From IMG/VR virus record IMGVR_UViG_3300025168_000053, positions 1 through 64,000 of that record: DNA of 64,000 nt; one strand, 5' to 3'. Source of the DNA: a virus. Below the pieces are notes generated by a model. It was not told where the DNA came from, did no database searches, and worked only from the letters and a program-made list of their open reading frames with translations. Shown piece by piece: positions 16,535-24,845 of this stretch; positions within the stretch are counted from its first letter, which is position 1, and each line of letters opens with the position of its first letter. The position numbers and the translations under genes were made by a program.

Positions 16535-18115
16535 CTGCCAGAAATCTTCAATCCAGGTCATCGGCCAAGTTCGCCTTTGTTCCCAGAAGAACTGGTATAT
16601 TGTAGCGTTGATGACGTTGCCAATTTTCTTCAACTGCCCCTCCCCGATCCAGTGGCACTATCTGGCGATAGCATCGTTGCTGGTGATAATTTGAAATTGC
16701 CAATAACTGGTGCAAATTACAGGCGTTGGAAAATTGAGAAGGACACCTCAATTACTGTTTATGATGATGCAAATGCGCTTGGCGATACCTACACTGTATT
16801 GACCGTTGAAAGCGGCAGTAGTGGCAACGTCAATGTCATTGTTGAGCAAATAGCCAGCGAAACATATTCCACCGCCAATGGCGCACAAATACAAATCAAT
16901 TCGGCATTAACCAATAGCAAAGAACGTGGATTGACGAAATCACAGGTTGAATCACTTATCCGTGAAAAGCAAGATTACATTGATACCGTGTGCCGTATGA
17001 CATGGAGGCCGCATATTGCTTCTGATCAGTATTACAATTTCACCACCTTCAAACCGTATAGAAGACGGTATTATACTGATTATGTGGGTGCTGTTTATCT
17101 TCGACATAGGGCAGTTCAAAGAATCCTTCGTTTGAGCGTTTGGCAAGGCGACAAATACCGAGAGTTGGGTTCGTCAATTGCTAAGTTTGAAGTTAAGCAT
17201 AATTCAATCACCGCTACGGATAAGTTGTTCCTATGCCCTGGTGTGCCTCATACGGCTACGCTGGAACGTGGAAAGACTTTGACTACGTGGGATGGGGATT
17301 TTGGGCATAAAACAACCGCACAGAACATTGCGAATCTCATTAACAAAGATACGGCAACTTCACGTGGAGATATTGCGATTGGGACTTTGACTGAGAATAG
17401 CAAACAACTCAATGTGGATAATGAGTATTTGGCAACGGCCAATAGTGATGAAGGAGATGGATTTGTCACTATCTCATCTATGCGTTCAACAGAAGAAGGT
17501 GAGGATTCAACCATTGCTACAACCAATCGAGAGGCTTTTGAGTTCTCATTGGTGCATGACCCTGAAAGCGCAATCACTAATGTTGATGGATCGAACTTTA
17601 CCGTTGCTAATGGAAGCACCTTTAGCGAAAGAATAGGGTTGGTTTTTTACACCAAATCGGAAACAACTTATGTTGCTCGATGTAGCCGTTTGGCGAATGT
17701 ATTCACTGTTCAAGCCGAGTTGGTGGCAGGTTTTACATCAAATCTGGCAACTGATATTGTAGTGAAGCAATTGCGATTCAAAACCGACATCATAGATGAA
17801 GCCCGTCAAAAGGATTGGTGGGCTATGGAGGATAACGGGGCAATCATGTTCAACAATCAATATCCGTTCTATGAAAACCATTCAATCAAAGTATCATACA
17901 TATTTGGAGAGCGATATTTGGATAAGGTCATTAAAGAGGCTTGCATCAAAATGGTTTGCATGGATATATACCTCACTGATGATTATACAGTTCTTTTCCC
18001 AGAAGGAACAAGCAACATAGACTTGAATACAAAAGTGCAAAAGTTGGATGAAGAAGTCAAGCGAATGTTAATTCCTTATCAAGAAACAATCATTGTTGCA
18101 GGGATGGGTGGTTAA
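16535..18115 (+). CDS. Head-tail connector-like protein (possible CTG start)
   Basis: 526 residues if translation begins at CTG 16535, which has AGGAGGG 7 bases upstream. The first TTG is at 16577, without a ribosome-binding site, and no upstream ATG is in frame. The segments CSVDDVANFLQLP and LTKSQVESLIREKQDYIDTVCRMTWRP resemble the helical adaptor of gp6-type head-tail connectors, which sit under the portal. A long beta-rich insertion (roughly residues 30-120 and 210-420) is unusual and makes the protein several times longer than typical connectors. The C terminus returns to helices. Confidence 0.65.
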   Translation: MPEIFNPGHRPSSPLFPEELVYCSVDDVANFLQLPLPDPVALSGDSIVAGDNLKLPITGANYRRWKIEKDTSITVYDDANALGDTYTVLTVESGSSGNVNVIVEQIASETYSTANGAQIQINSALTNSKERGLTKSQVESLIREKQDYIDTVCRMTWRPHIASDQYYNFTTFKPYRRRYYTDYVGAVYLRHRAVQRILRLSVWQGDKYRELGSSIAKFEVKHNSITATDKLFLCPGVPHTATLERGKTLTTWDGDFGHKTTAQNIANLINKDTATSRGDIAIGTLTENSKQLNVDNEYLATANSDEGDGFVTISSMRSTEEGEDSTIATTNREAFEFSLVHDPESAITNVDGSNFTVANGSTFSERIGLVFYTKSETTYVARCSRLANVFTVQAELVAGFTSNLATDIVVKQLRFKTDIIDEARQKDWWAMEDNGAIMFNNQYPFYENHSIKVSYIFGERYLDKVIKEACIKMVCMDIYLTDDYTVLFPEGTSNIDLNTKVQKLDEEVKRMLIPYQETIIVAGMGG

Positions 18116-18142
18116 ATGCTCTTTCTTTTTATGGAGATGTAT

Positions 18143-18388
18143 ATGAAAGAACTATCAAAGTCTTTCAAGGACATAGCCCGTTCAACTGAGGCTGCTATCA
18201 AAGGCGAATCGGATTATCGAAAACAAATTAAAGATCGTGAAATTAAAATGGCTGAAGCCGATAGTGATAGCATTGAGATGGATGATGAAGAAATTGATAG
18301 AAACGTATCTATACTTGCAGAATCAAGCCCTTACAAGAGAAAGGTTGATGAGGATTTGAAACGCACTTTGAAAGCGATGAATAGGTGA
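18143..18388 (+). CDS. Small charged helical protein
   Basis: 81 residues from ATG 18143, selected because the TATGGAGATG leader seen before the capsid genes lies immediately upstream. An in-frame ATG at 18116 would read through that leader. The protein is almost all charged helix (Lys/Asp/Glu). No family recognised. It lies between connector and tail completion genes, so a neck or tail assembly role is plausible. Confidence 0.65.
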   Translation: MKELSKSFKDIARSTEAAIKGESDYRKQIKDREIKMAEADSDSIEMDDEEIDRNVSILAESSPYKRKVDEDLKRTLKAMNR

Positions 18389-18394
18389 TAATTT

Positions 18395-18832
18395 ATGGCT
18401 AAAGATGCTTTGTTTGCTATTCGAGATTTGTTGGACTCAAATTGGAATATCTCGCCAAAACCTTCTATTGAGGATATTGCAGTATTGGATCGTGGCGAAG
18501 GTAAAAGAGGCCGACTTCAAGATCACGATGTCATCCGACTTTTTGAAACGGCTCATAACGAGGCGCAACCAGAATTGCTCTTTGATTTTGTAAATATAAA
18601 CGTCAATTTGACGATTGATATTCGCACCGTCAAGAGTCGAGAGCGTCTTGCCGCCCTCCGTGACGAGGTTCGACGCATCATTCATAAGCACAGAAAGGGC
18701 AACAATACCGACTTTGATAGGGTTATCTTCAAGACGAGAACCGATTTGTCGGACCGTAGTAAGAGGTTCTTTCGATACACAATGCAAGCCGAAGTGATCA
18801 CGTTTGCTGATGCTTTAGAAACAATAACATGA
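18395..18832 (+). CDS. Putative tail terminator / neck protein
   Basis: 145 residues, alpha/beta, with no named motif. Its position directly before the tail tube gene, length near 140 residues and alternating helix-strand pattern resemble tail terminator proteins (lambda gpU-like), which cap the growing tube and bind the neck. Sequence alone does not prove it. The start ATG follows AGGTGATAATTT. Confidence 0.55.
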   Translation: MAKDALFAIRDLLDSNWNISPKPSIEDIAVLDRGEGKRGRLQDHDVIRLFETAHNEAQPELLFDFVNINVNLTIDIRTVKSRERLAALRDEVRRIIHKHRKGNNTDFDRVIFKTRTDLSDRSKRFFRYTMQAEVITFADALETIT

Positions 18833-18842
18833 GGAATGAAAA

Positions 18843-21032
18843 ATGGTTGGAACGATATTCAAGGGTGACGTAGCCGAAGTGTCATGGGGCAAAGAAACAG
18901 GATTGATGGCGACTGGCACAGGTTCAGCAACAGGATGGACTCACACCTCTAAATCGGGCAATACAAGCCTCATCACCATTGGAACAGCCAATTATTGGCA
19001 TACAGGAAGTGGAAATGATGTTGAAATCCCAGACAATGCTCTTGTTGGCTGCATTATGAGAATTACAGGTGGAAGTGCCTTCGCATTAGATGACCATGCT
19101 TCAACAAAACGCACGTATTATGTGATTGCTAACGATACTACGGCTGGAACAATTACCGTTCAACCCTCGCTTGTCACCGCAGCAGGTGGATCTTCACACG
19201 CCGCCACAACCGATTTGCTTATTCTTGATTCACTACGATCTCCAACTTTTGAATCGGCTATGACCGATGCTGCACAGCAGGTTAAGACTGATCAGTTCTT
19301 TGGACTTCTTGACAACTTCTCTCTCCCTGAGCCTGAGATTGATGTTCGCAAACAACACATCATCGGCATGGGTCGAGATGTCAATGTTTTGACAAGTGGC
19401 CGTGAAACGCTTGCTGGCGGTTCTTTCGCCCTTAACGCTCACACCCTTCGGTGGATGAAGTATGCGCTTGGAGGCCATGTAGCAAAGAGCAAAGGCGAGT
19501 TTGTCACGCTTTCCGATGGCTCAGGCGGCATTACAGGCGGAGAACAACCGCTTAACATCAAGGCCGCAACTAAAGTGTATCAAGCACAGCAATACGGAAC
19601 AGCCGACACCGATACCCTTAGTGCTGTTTCATCAAGCACTTTGACAGGAACAAGCAGTTTGGTTTCAGGTGATCATGTTCTTGTTGGGGCAAAGACCAAC
19701 ACTTCAACAGATGCAGCAAGTATAATTACACTTCTCACAAACATTGCCGCCGACACTCACGTATCGGTTGATACTTCAAATGGAGGCATATTCAAAACCC
19801 TAAGCAACACAGGCGATGTTTTGTTTGGGTCATATACAGGCATTGACGCACTAAATCTAACAGGGGCGGCAGATATTGATACTGGCGCATTAGCAAGAGC
19901 AGCAGCATCAGGGAATACCGTTTATCTCCTTGCCCCTCTTACTGCCGTCATATCTCGAAGAGATGTTCGAGTAAAGGTTGGTGCAACAATACGGGCATTA
20001 TTCACAGCAGGTGATTATATCCAAATCATTGACAAAGATACGCACACTATTCCTGGTCAAGACGACACCTTGCCGACAGTATTCAAGAATGAGATTCGAC
20101 GGGTTATTGCTGTTGATGGTGATTACGTTTATGTCGAAGAACCGTTCTTTTTCGCTCACGCTGTTGGATCGGCTGGTGTTGAAAGACTTCAATACACCGC
20201 AACGGATTTAAGAGGAAGTCCAAACATTGATGCAACAACAAAAGAACTCCAATTCGGCGTTGAACACACCCTATTTGGTGACACTTCTCTTCCAACATTT
20301 ATGATTGAGCAATCATTCCGCAGGGATAACGCAACACCTGGTTCTAATCAGTTGCTACGCCTTTACAATGGATGCAAAGTTCAAGGAATCTCCTTTGCAG
20401 CAAATACTGAGGGTGAAGTTAAGTTGCAGGTTGATTATGAAGGTGGCCGACACTACACAGATACGGCAAATGCGTTCACGCCTCACCGCATGTTTGAGAA
20501 TACTGCAAACACAGCAATTAACAGGAAAGCATCTGGAATTGCAGTTAATGGAGAGAAGCCATACCTATTCCAAGACTTGAACTTTGAAGTCTTTGGCCGA
20601 CCTGTTCTAAGAGCATCACAGGTTGATTTTACCATCGCTAATGGGAATCAAGCACGACACTTTATTCGAGGGTATGAAGGGGCTACAACCGATTCAGATC
20701 AAGTTCAACTTGGTGCAGTTCAAATGCCTCTTGATATTACAGAAGCACAGCGAGAATACACCTTTTCCTTTACTGCCATGATCGAAGATGACCAACTTTG
20801 GGAACAGATTCGCACACGCAAGCATCATCAAAACACAAACGACATTACATTGAGCATGAAAAAGCGTGGAAGCAGTAGCACACGTGAAAATGCAACAATT
20901 ACAATTGAGGATTATACCATCATTAAGGCCGACCATCAAATGCCAGAAGACAAAGGGGCAGTTATGGTTCAAGTCGAACTGGCGGTCCGACACCTCAAAG
21001 TGACGGAGAACTCGCCTTATTTCACGCTTTGA
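18843..21032 (+). CDS. Major tail tube protein with large insertions
   Basis: 729 residues. The N- and C-terminal regions read like a tail tube fold: an N-terminal strand block, a central PEPEIDVRKQHIIGMGRDVN region and, near the end, strands such as EYTFSFTAMIEDDQLWEQI and AVMVQVELAVRHLKV. Between them are Ser/Thr/Gly-rich beta insertions (about residues 20-125 and 230-400), likely Ig-like or other exposed domains, which explain the size (classical tube subunits are 150-250 residues). It precedes the tail assembly chaperone pair and tape measure, as expected for the major tail protein. Confidence 0.7.
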   Translation: MVGTIFKGDVAEVSWGKETGLMATGTGSATGWTHTSKSGNTSLITIGTANYWHTGSGNDVEIPDNALVGCIMRITGGSAFALDDHASTKRTYYVIANDTTAGTITVQPSLVTAAGGSSHAATTDLLILDSLRSPTFESAMTDAAQQVKTDQFFGLLDNFSLPEPEIDVRKQHIIGMGRDVNVLTSGRETLAGGSFALNAHTLRWMKYALGGHVAKSKGEFVTLSDGSGGITGGEQPLNIKAATKVYQAQQYGTADTDTLSAVSSSTLTGTSSLVSGDHVLVGAKTNTSTDAASIITLLTNIAADTHVSVDTSNGGIFKTLSNTGDVLFGSYTGIDALNLTGAADIDTGALARAAASGNTVYLLAPLTAVISRRDVRVKVGATIRALFTAGDYIQIIDKDTHTIPGQDDTLPTVFKNEIRRVIAVDGDYVYVEEPFFFAHAVGSAGVERLQYTATDLRGSPNIDATTKELQFGVEHTLFGDTSLPTFMIEQSFRRDNATPGSNQLLRLYNGCKVQGISFAANTEGEVKLQVDYEGGRHYTDTANAFTPHRMFENTANTAINRKASGIAVNGEKPYLFQDLNFEVFGRPVLRASQVDFTIANGNQARHFIRGYEGATTDSDQVQLGAVQMPLDITEAQREYTFSFTAMIEDDQLWEQIRTRKHHQNTNDITLSMKKRGSSSTRENATITIEDYTIIKADHQMPEDKGAVMVQVELAVRHLKVTENSPYFTL

Positions 21033-21035
21033 TGA

Positions 21036-21047
21036 TGAGGCTTTAAG
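21036..21047 (+). promoter_or_regulatory. Putative promoter element TGAGGCTTTAAG
   Basis: It lies 4 bases after the tail tube stop and 25 bases before ATG 21073. The same TGAGGCTTTAA core appears on the - strand upstream of 56893 and of 60883, and a variant before 48147. The position fits an archaeal BRE/TATA element. Confidence 0.45.
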
Positions 21048-21072
21048 ACAAAAGAAAACAACGGTGAATACA

Positions 21073-21429
21073 ATGCGATTAACGGGAACTGTGAATGTTG
21101 ATGGAAAGCGAGTAAGTTTAGATTGGCGAATTGACGGCATATCTGTCAAGGCTGGACCAGGGCTATCAGCCGATGATGTCCGAGTTCATACCTCAATTCC
21201 CGATTTGGCGGCATCTGTTCGTGGCGCACCTGCGCCTCTAAAAGAAGTCGAAACAAACCGATGGGATGCAATGACTGTCACCGATCTTCGAGTCGAATTA
21301 ACAAACCGAGGATTGACTGTATCTGGTAAAAAGGATGAACTGATTGCACGTTTGCTCGAATACGATGCCGAACCTGTTGAAGAAGAAGTTGTTGAAGAAG
21401 GAGAGGATGAGGATGAGCAATCCGAATAA
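21073..21429 (+). CDS. Small tail-region protein with SAP domain
   Basis: 118 residues from ATG 21073, with GGTGA upstream (GTG 21064 is an alternative). The N-terminal half is a small beta domain. Residues about 68-97, MTVTDLRVELTNRGLTVSGK and the following K-D-E-L-I-A-R-L, form a SAP-type DNA-binding helix-extension-helix, and the C terminus is very acidic. It overlaps the chaperone gene by 17 bases. SAP domains bind DNA in other proteins; a role next to tail chaperones is not obvious. Confidence 0.75.
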   Translation: MRLTGTVNVDGKRVSLDWRIDGISVKAGPGLSADDVRVHTSIPDLAASVRGAPAPLKEVETNRWDAMTVTDLRVELTNRGLTVSGKKDELIARLLEYDAEPVEEEVVEEGEDEDEQSE

Positions 21430-21772
21430 TCCCTTTGTATTAAGCAACAAACCTCAACGCCACGAATTAGAAACCCCAGTTGGTTTGTTGGTTGTTTATG
21501 TCAAACCCTTGTCTTGGGTTGAGCAGCAAGAGGCCATGTCACAATTCGTTTCATTCAAAACAGGAGAAGATGGAGGACTTGCGCCGAACATTGATTTGGG
21601 CGGTTATTGGAAATATGTCTTGACGAATTGTATTCAAAAGACTGAGCCAAACCTCAGCAAAAAAGACCTTCTCAATCTTACGCCAGAAGTAGGGGCTGTT
21701 ATCAAAACAGTTCTCCCAGACCTCAATGAAATCATCGGACAATTTGCGGCTGGTGTAAGCCCTTTGGATTGA
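21413..21772 (+). CDS. Tail assembly chaperone, upstream frame (gpG-like)
   Basis: 119 residues from ATG 21413, preceded by GGAGAGGATGA. Helical after a beta N terminus, with no enzymatic motif. It lies directly before an overlapping second frame and the tape measure, the arrangement of gpG/gpGT in lambda-like tails, where both products coat the tape measure during assembly. A canonical slippery heptamer is found at its 3' end (21760-21766), so about 239-residue fusion with the next frame is expected. Confidence 0.75.
   Translation: MSNPNNPFVLSNKPQRHELETPVGLLVVYVKPLSWVEQQEAMSQFVSFKTGEDGGLAPNIDLGGYWKYVLTNCIQKTEPNLSKKDLLNLTPEVGAVIKTVLPDLNEIIGQFAAGVSPLD
21760..21766 (+). promoter_or_regulatory. 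-1 programmed ribosomal frameshift site CCCTTTG
   Basis: The heptamer reads C CCT TTG in the zero frame, an exact X XXY YYZ slip site. It is followed by one sense codon and the TGA stop at 21770. A -1 slip leads directly into the frame of 21769-22131, which is open upstream to the site. Lambda uses GGGAAAG at the same place in its chaperone pair. Confidence 0.75.
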
Positions 21773-22131
21773 CTTACGAGGATTTAGTTTCATTCCTCGA
21801 TGAAGATTTAGATGAAGATGAGCGACCCGATCTCAATGTCACTCAGGCAACAATACTTTCTTATCAAGCAATCACTTTTGGTCTTGGAACTCATTTTGGT
21901 TGCCCCCCTCACTTTTGGGATGATCAACCACCAGACCGTGTTATGCTTGATTACATGATTATGCGAGCAGCAAATGAAAAGAAAGCGGAGATGCTTGAGA
22001 GAATGAAAAAACAGGCTGAAAGGCAAATGAAACACGGAAGAGGCAATAAGGGGCAACCTATACGCACAACGAGCGATGGCGACTCTTTAGATGATTTCTT
22101 TGAGCGACATAATCAAAAAGTGATGGAGTGA
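21769..22131 (+). CDS. Tail assembly chaperone, downstream frame (gpT-like)
   Basis: 120 residues counted from a TTG that overlaps the upstream stop (TTGA). Independent initiation is possible, but the slip site at 21760 makes a gpGT-like fusion more likely. The N-terminal half is helical with an aromatic/Pro core; the C-terminal half is basic and Met/Lys/Gln-rich, then acidic. It ends 4 bases before the tape measure, consistent with a chaperone that binds it. Confidence 0.75.
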   Translation: MTYEDLVSFLDEDLDEDERPDLNVTQATILSYQAITFGLGTHFGCPPHFWDDQPPDRVMLDYMIMRAANEKKAEMLERMKKQAERQMKHGRGNKGQPIRTTSDGDSLDDFFERHNQKVME

Positions 22132-22135
22132 TAAA

Positions 22136-23563
22136 ATGTCCGATGAGATGAATAAGTTTCTATCGGCACAGTCCAAGTTGAACACCCTTGCGAAAGAACA
22201 GGGTAAATCAATGAACATTCTTAACATGAAATACAAATTGATTAACAAAACATTAGGTCCATTTTATCGCAAGTATGTTGATTTGAAAAATACTGCTGAA
22301 ACCGTAGTGGATGTTTTTGAAGAGGTCGGTGCTTCGACTGAAAAATTGGCTAAGGCAACCGATCTTCTTCTAAAGCCAGTGACAGGAGTTTTGAAAGCAT
22401 TCACCCAAATAAACACAATTATGATTTTTGTTTTAGGCGCATTTGCATTGGTTGGTGCGGCTATATTTTTACTCACCAAATCATTTGGAGGTGGTGAATC
22501 GGCCTTTGCCGCTTTCGGAATGGTTGTTGAGGCAGGTAAAGGTGTCATTGAGGCTTTTATGGGTGTTGTAAGTGCTGTCGGAGATGCGGTGGGCGGTATT
22601 GACTTTGAAGGGTCGGCAGGGGTGTTTATACCAATGTTAGAAGGTATTTTTGTATTCCTTTCAAACATCCTCACCTTGTATCTTACTTTCATTGGTGCGG
22701 TATTGACTGGAATTGGAGATATTGTCACACGTATGGATGAAGCGGGTATGTTTCAAAGGATCGTGGATGCCTTCGGAACATTCTTTGGTCTTGTCGGCAT
22801 GGCTTTAGGAATCATAATGGATGCGTTTGATGATACAGGAATTACAATGGATGATTTAATTTCAGGTATTGAGAACGCTGTAAATGGATTTGTCAATTTC
22901 TTGTTCAACAGTGGACTCATTGAGTTTGCAGTTCAAGTGATTGAATACGTTGCGGTGTTTTATGGCGTATTAGCAGTTGTTATTGCTTCTGTTATTGCAC
23001 TTTTCATCAAGATTTGGGGAATTGTTGGCCCCCCATTGGTTCGATTTGTTAGTGCGTTTTTCAGTTTCCTTGAGCCAATTATTCGGATTGTGACGGGAAT
23101 AATCGGACTAATTATGAATGCAATTATGGGGCTTATTGGCTGGCTTGCGCCATATTTTGAGGATGCGATGGATGGCCTAATGTATATCCTTGAGCCGATT
23201 CTTGACGTTATCACCACGATTATTGATGGGGCTTCGGAAGCACTTTCATTTGGAGGCGATCTATTGGGCGGTGCTGCTGATTTCATGGGCTTTAATGACG
23301 GCGGAGTAGCAAGTGGACCGAAAAGCGGCTATCCAGTCACACTACACGGAACGGAGGCAGTTGTCCCTCTTCCAGATGGTCGAACAATCCCCGTATCAAT
23401 CAAAGGCGGCATGGGGGGCGGTTCATCCACCAATACCAACATTACAATCAATGTAAGCGGTGGAGGGAATGCTAAAGAAATCGCAAAGGCCGTCAGCGAT
23501 GAAGTAAGTAAAGTCATGAGAAACCGTTCAAGGGGCGGCAACTTCACAAGAGGGGTGATTTGA
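22136..23563 (+). CDS. Tape measure protein
   Basis: 475 residues that set tail length and probably help DNA pass the membrane. The central 300 residues are very hydrophobic and Gly/Ala/Ile-rich with several potential membrane helices (about 95-120, 170-200, 275-300 and 310-345). The C terminus has the typical tape measure end, GGVASGPKSGYPVTLHGTEA then VVPLPDG, and a Ser/Gly tail. At about 1.5 angstrom per helical residue the length would specify a tail of only about 70 nm. The start follows GGAGTGATAAA. Confidence 0.85.
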   Translation: MSDEMNKFLSAQSKLNTLAKEQGKSMNILNMKYKLINKTLGPFYRKYVDLKNTAETVVDVFEEVGASTEKLAKATDLLLKPVTGVLKAFTQINTIMIFVLGAFALVGAAIFLLTKSFGGGESAFAAFGMVVEAGKGVIEAFMGVVSAVGDAVGGIDFEGSAGVFIPMLEGIFVFLSNILTLYLTFIGAVLTGIGDIVTRMDEAGMFQRIVDAFGTFFGLVGMALGIIMDAFDDTGITMDDLISGIENAVNGFVNFLFNSGLIEFAVQVIEYVAVFYGVLAVVIASVIALFIKIWGIVGPPLVRFVSAFFSFLEPIIRIVTGIIGLIMNAIMGLIGWLAPYFEDAMDGLMYILEPILDVITTIIDGASEALSFGGDLLGGAADFMGFNDGGVASGPKSGYPVTLHGTEAVVPLPDGRTIPVSIKGGMGGGSSTNTNITINVSGGGNAKEIAKAVSDEVSKVMRNRSRGGNFTRGVI

Positions 23564-24844
23564 TTGCCAAAGATTCAATTGATACGAAGGGATAGCACTA
23601 TCATAGAACTCGAAGCAACAAGCATCGGCATTTCGATCCAACGCAACGTTTTGGTTCACCCTATTCCTTTGTTGGCGACACGTGCAGCGTTGGACCTTAA
23701 CCAACCTCAAGTTGGCATTGTTATTGATGGAATTATTACCGATGATGAAGAAGCAAAAGGGGCTTCGGCTGCTGAATTAACTCTTGATTTATCCCTTGCA
23801 TTTGGAAATGCAGGTGCAACTTCATGGTATCTATCCGCCCTTCCAAACGGATTCGCATTGGGTGGCGGTCTTGGCGCAAATTGGCCTAACATCAAAACAC
23901 AAATCCATTTAGCAACAATCAAGTTTCAAACCAAAGGCCAAGTTGTGGCTGGACTGGGTGAAGCAAATGAAATTAGGCTGTATAATGGCAGTTTAGCGAA
24001 TACAGTTGCTACAAAAAGCGTCATCAATGTGAACGTTTCATCCACCACCAACACATCAACGCTTTCAACGGCCATTGTAAATGCTTTGAATGCGGCAAGT
24101 ATCAAAGTTGATACTGCAACCGTATCTCTTTCATCCCATGTCACCGTTTCAACCAAAGCAGGTCAAGCGGCGGCAGTATCATATCAAAATCAAAACGGTT
24201 CAATCGGAACATACTCGAATGAAATGATTTCAATAAGAAACGTTCAAACAGGAGAATTAGGCAATACGATTACAAACGTGATGAAACAAAGTGGAACGAG
24301 CAATACCTCATGGGAGAAGCAATTCTTTGTCACCAATATGACTGGCGGTGTTGATGGAATACAGATGACACGTGGAGATAAATTACAAGACCTCATCAAC
24401 GCTGTGACAAATCCAAGTGCTGGTGGTGCTTTAATTAGTCCACAGGTATTGACTGGATCGGCAATTGACTTGCCAGATTCTATTGCTTCTTTTGATTCAG
24501 CGCAATTTTTACGCATAGATCAAGCAAAGTCTGTTAAAAAATACATTGTAGGAGTTCGCATCCCCTATGAATCGCTTGTTTCATCAGCATCAGGCAACAG
24601 GGAATTGAGGCAATTCTTGATACCTGCTGGACCAGGAACCGACCATTCGGCAATATCGAATACTGAATCTTATGACCCAGTGGATATTATCAACAACAAG
24701 GCAGTTCGCCCAAACCCGTTTTTGAGGCAAGGTGTGGCTATACCAGTTGTTGTTCAATCCTTCGACCCTGGTTATGAAGCGGGTGATTCGGTGTGGACTT
24801 ATCAAATCAACCTCGCACCAGTTGAACAGTTGGTGGGGTTGTGA
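23564..24844 (+). CDS. Putative distal tail protein
   Basis: 426 residues from TTG 23564, with GGGGTGATT upstream and no better ATG. Beta-rich throughout, with a Ser/Thr/Ala-rich central section (about 145-260). Its location directly after the tape measure and before tail-tip proteins is where distal tail proteins are found in siphoviruses. No diagnostic motif was seen. Confidence 0.6.
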   Translation: MPKIQLIRRDSTIIELEATSIGISIQRNVLVHPIPLLATRAALDLNQPQVGIVIDGIITDDEEAKGASAAELTLDLSLAFGNAGATSWYLSALPNGFALGGGLGANWPNIKTQIHLATIKFQTKGQVVAGLGEANEIRLYNGSLANTVATKSVINVNVSSTTNTSTLSTAIVNALNAASIKVDTATVSLSSHVTVSTKAGQAAAVSYQNQNGSIGTYSNEMISIRNVQTGELGNTITNVMKQSGTSNTSWEKQFFVTNMTGGVDGIQMTRGDKLQDLINAVTNPSAGGALISPQVLTGSAIDLPDSIASFDSAQFLRIDQAKSVKKYIVGVRIPYESLVSSASGNRELRQFLIPAGPGTDHSAISNTESYDPVDIINNKAVRPNPFLRQGVAIPVVVQSFDPGYEAGDSVWTYQINLAPVEQLVGL

Positions 24845-24845
24845 A

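Noticed and set aside
18843-21032. Contractile sheath identity for the 729-residue tail protein
   Set aside because: No baseplate wedge or spike genes of a contractile tail were recognised, and the short tape measure with a frameshifted chaperone pair fits a non-contractile tail, so a tube protein with insertions is preferred.
22264-22728. Long - strand reading frame across the tape measure
   Set aside because: It is a shadow of the hydrophobic + strand gene, has no ribosome-binding site and a composition typical of reverse-frame artefacts.
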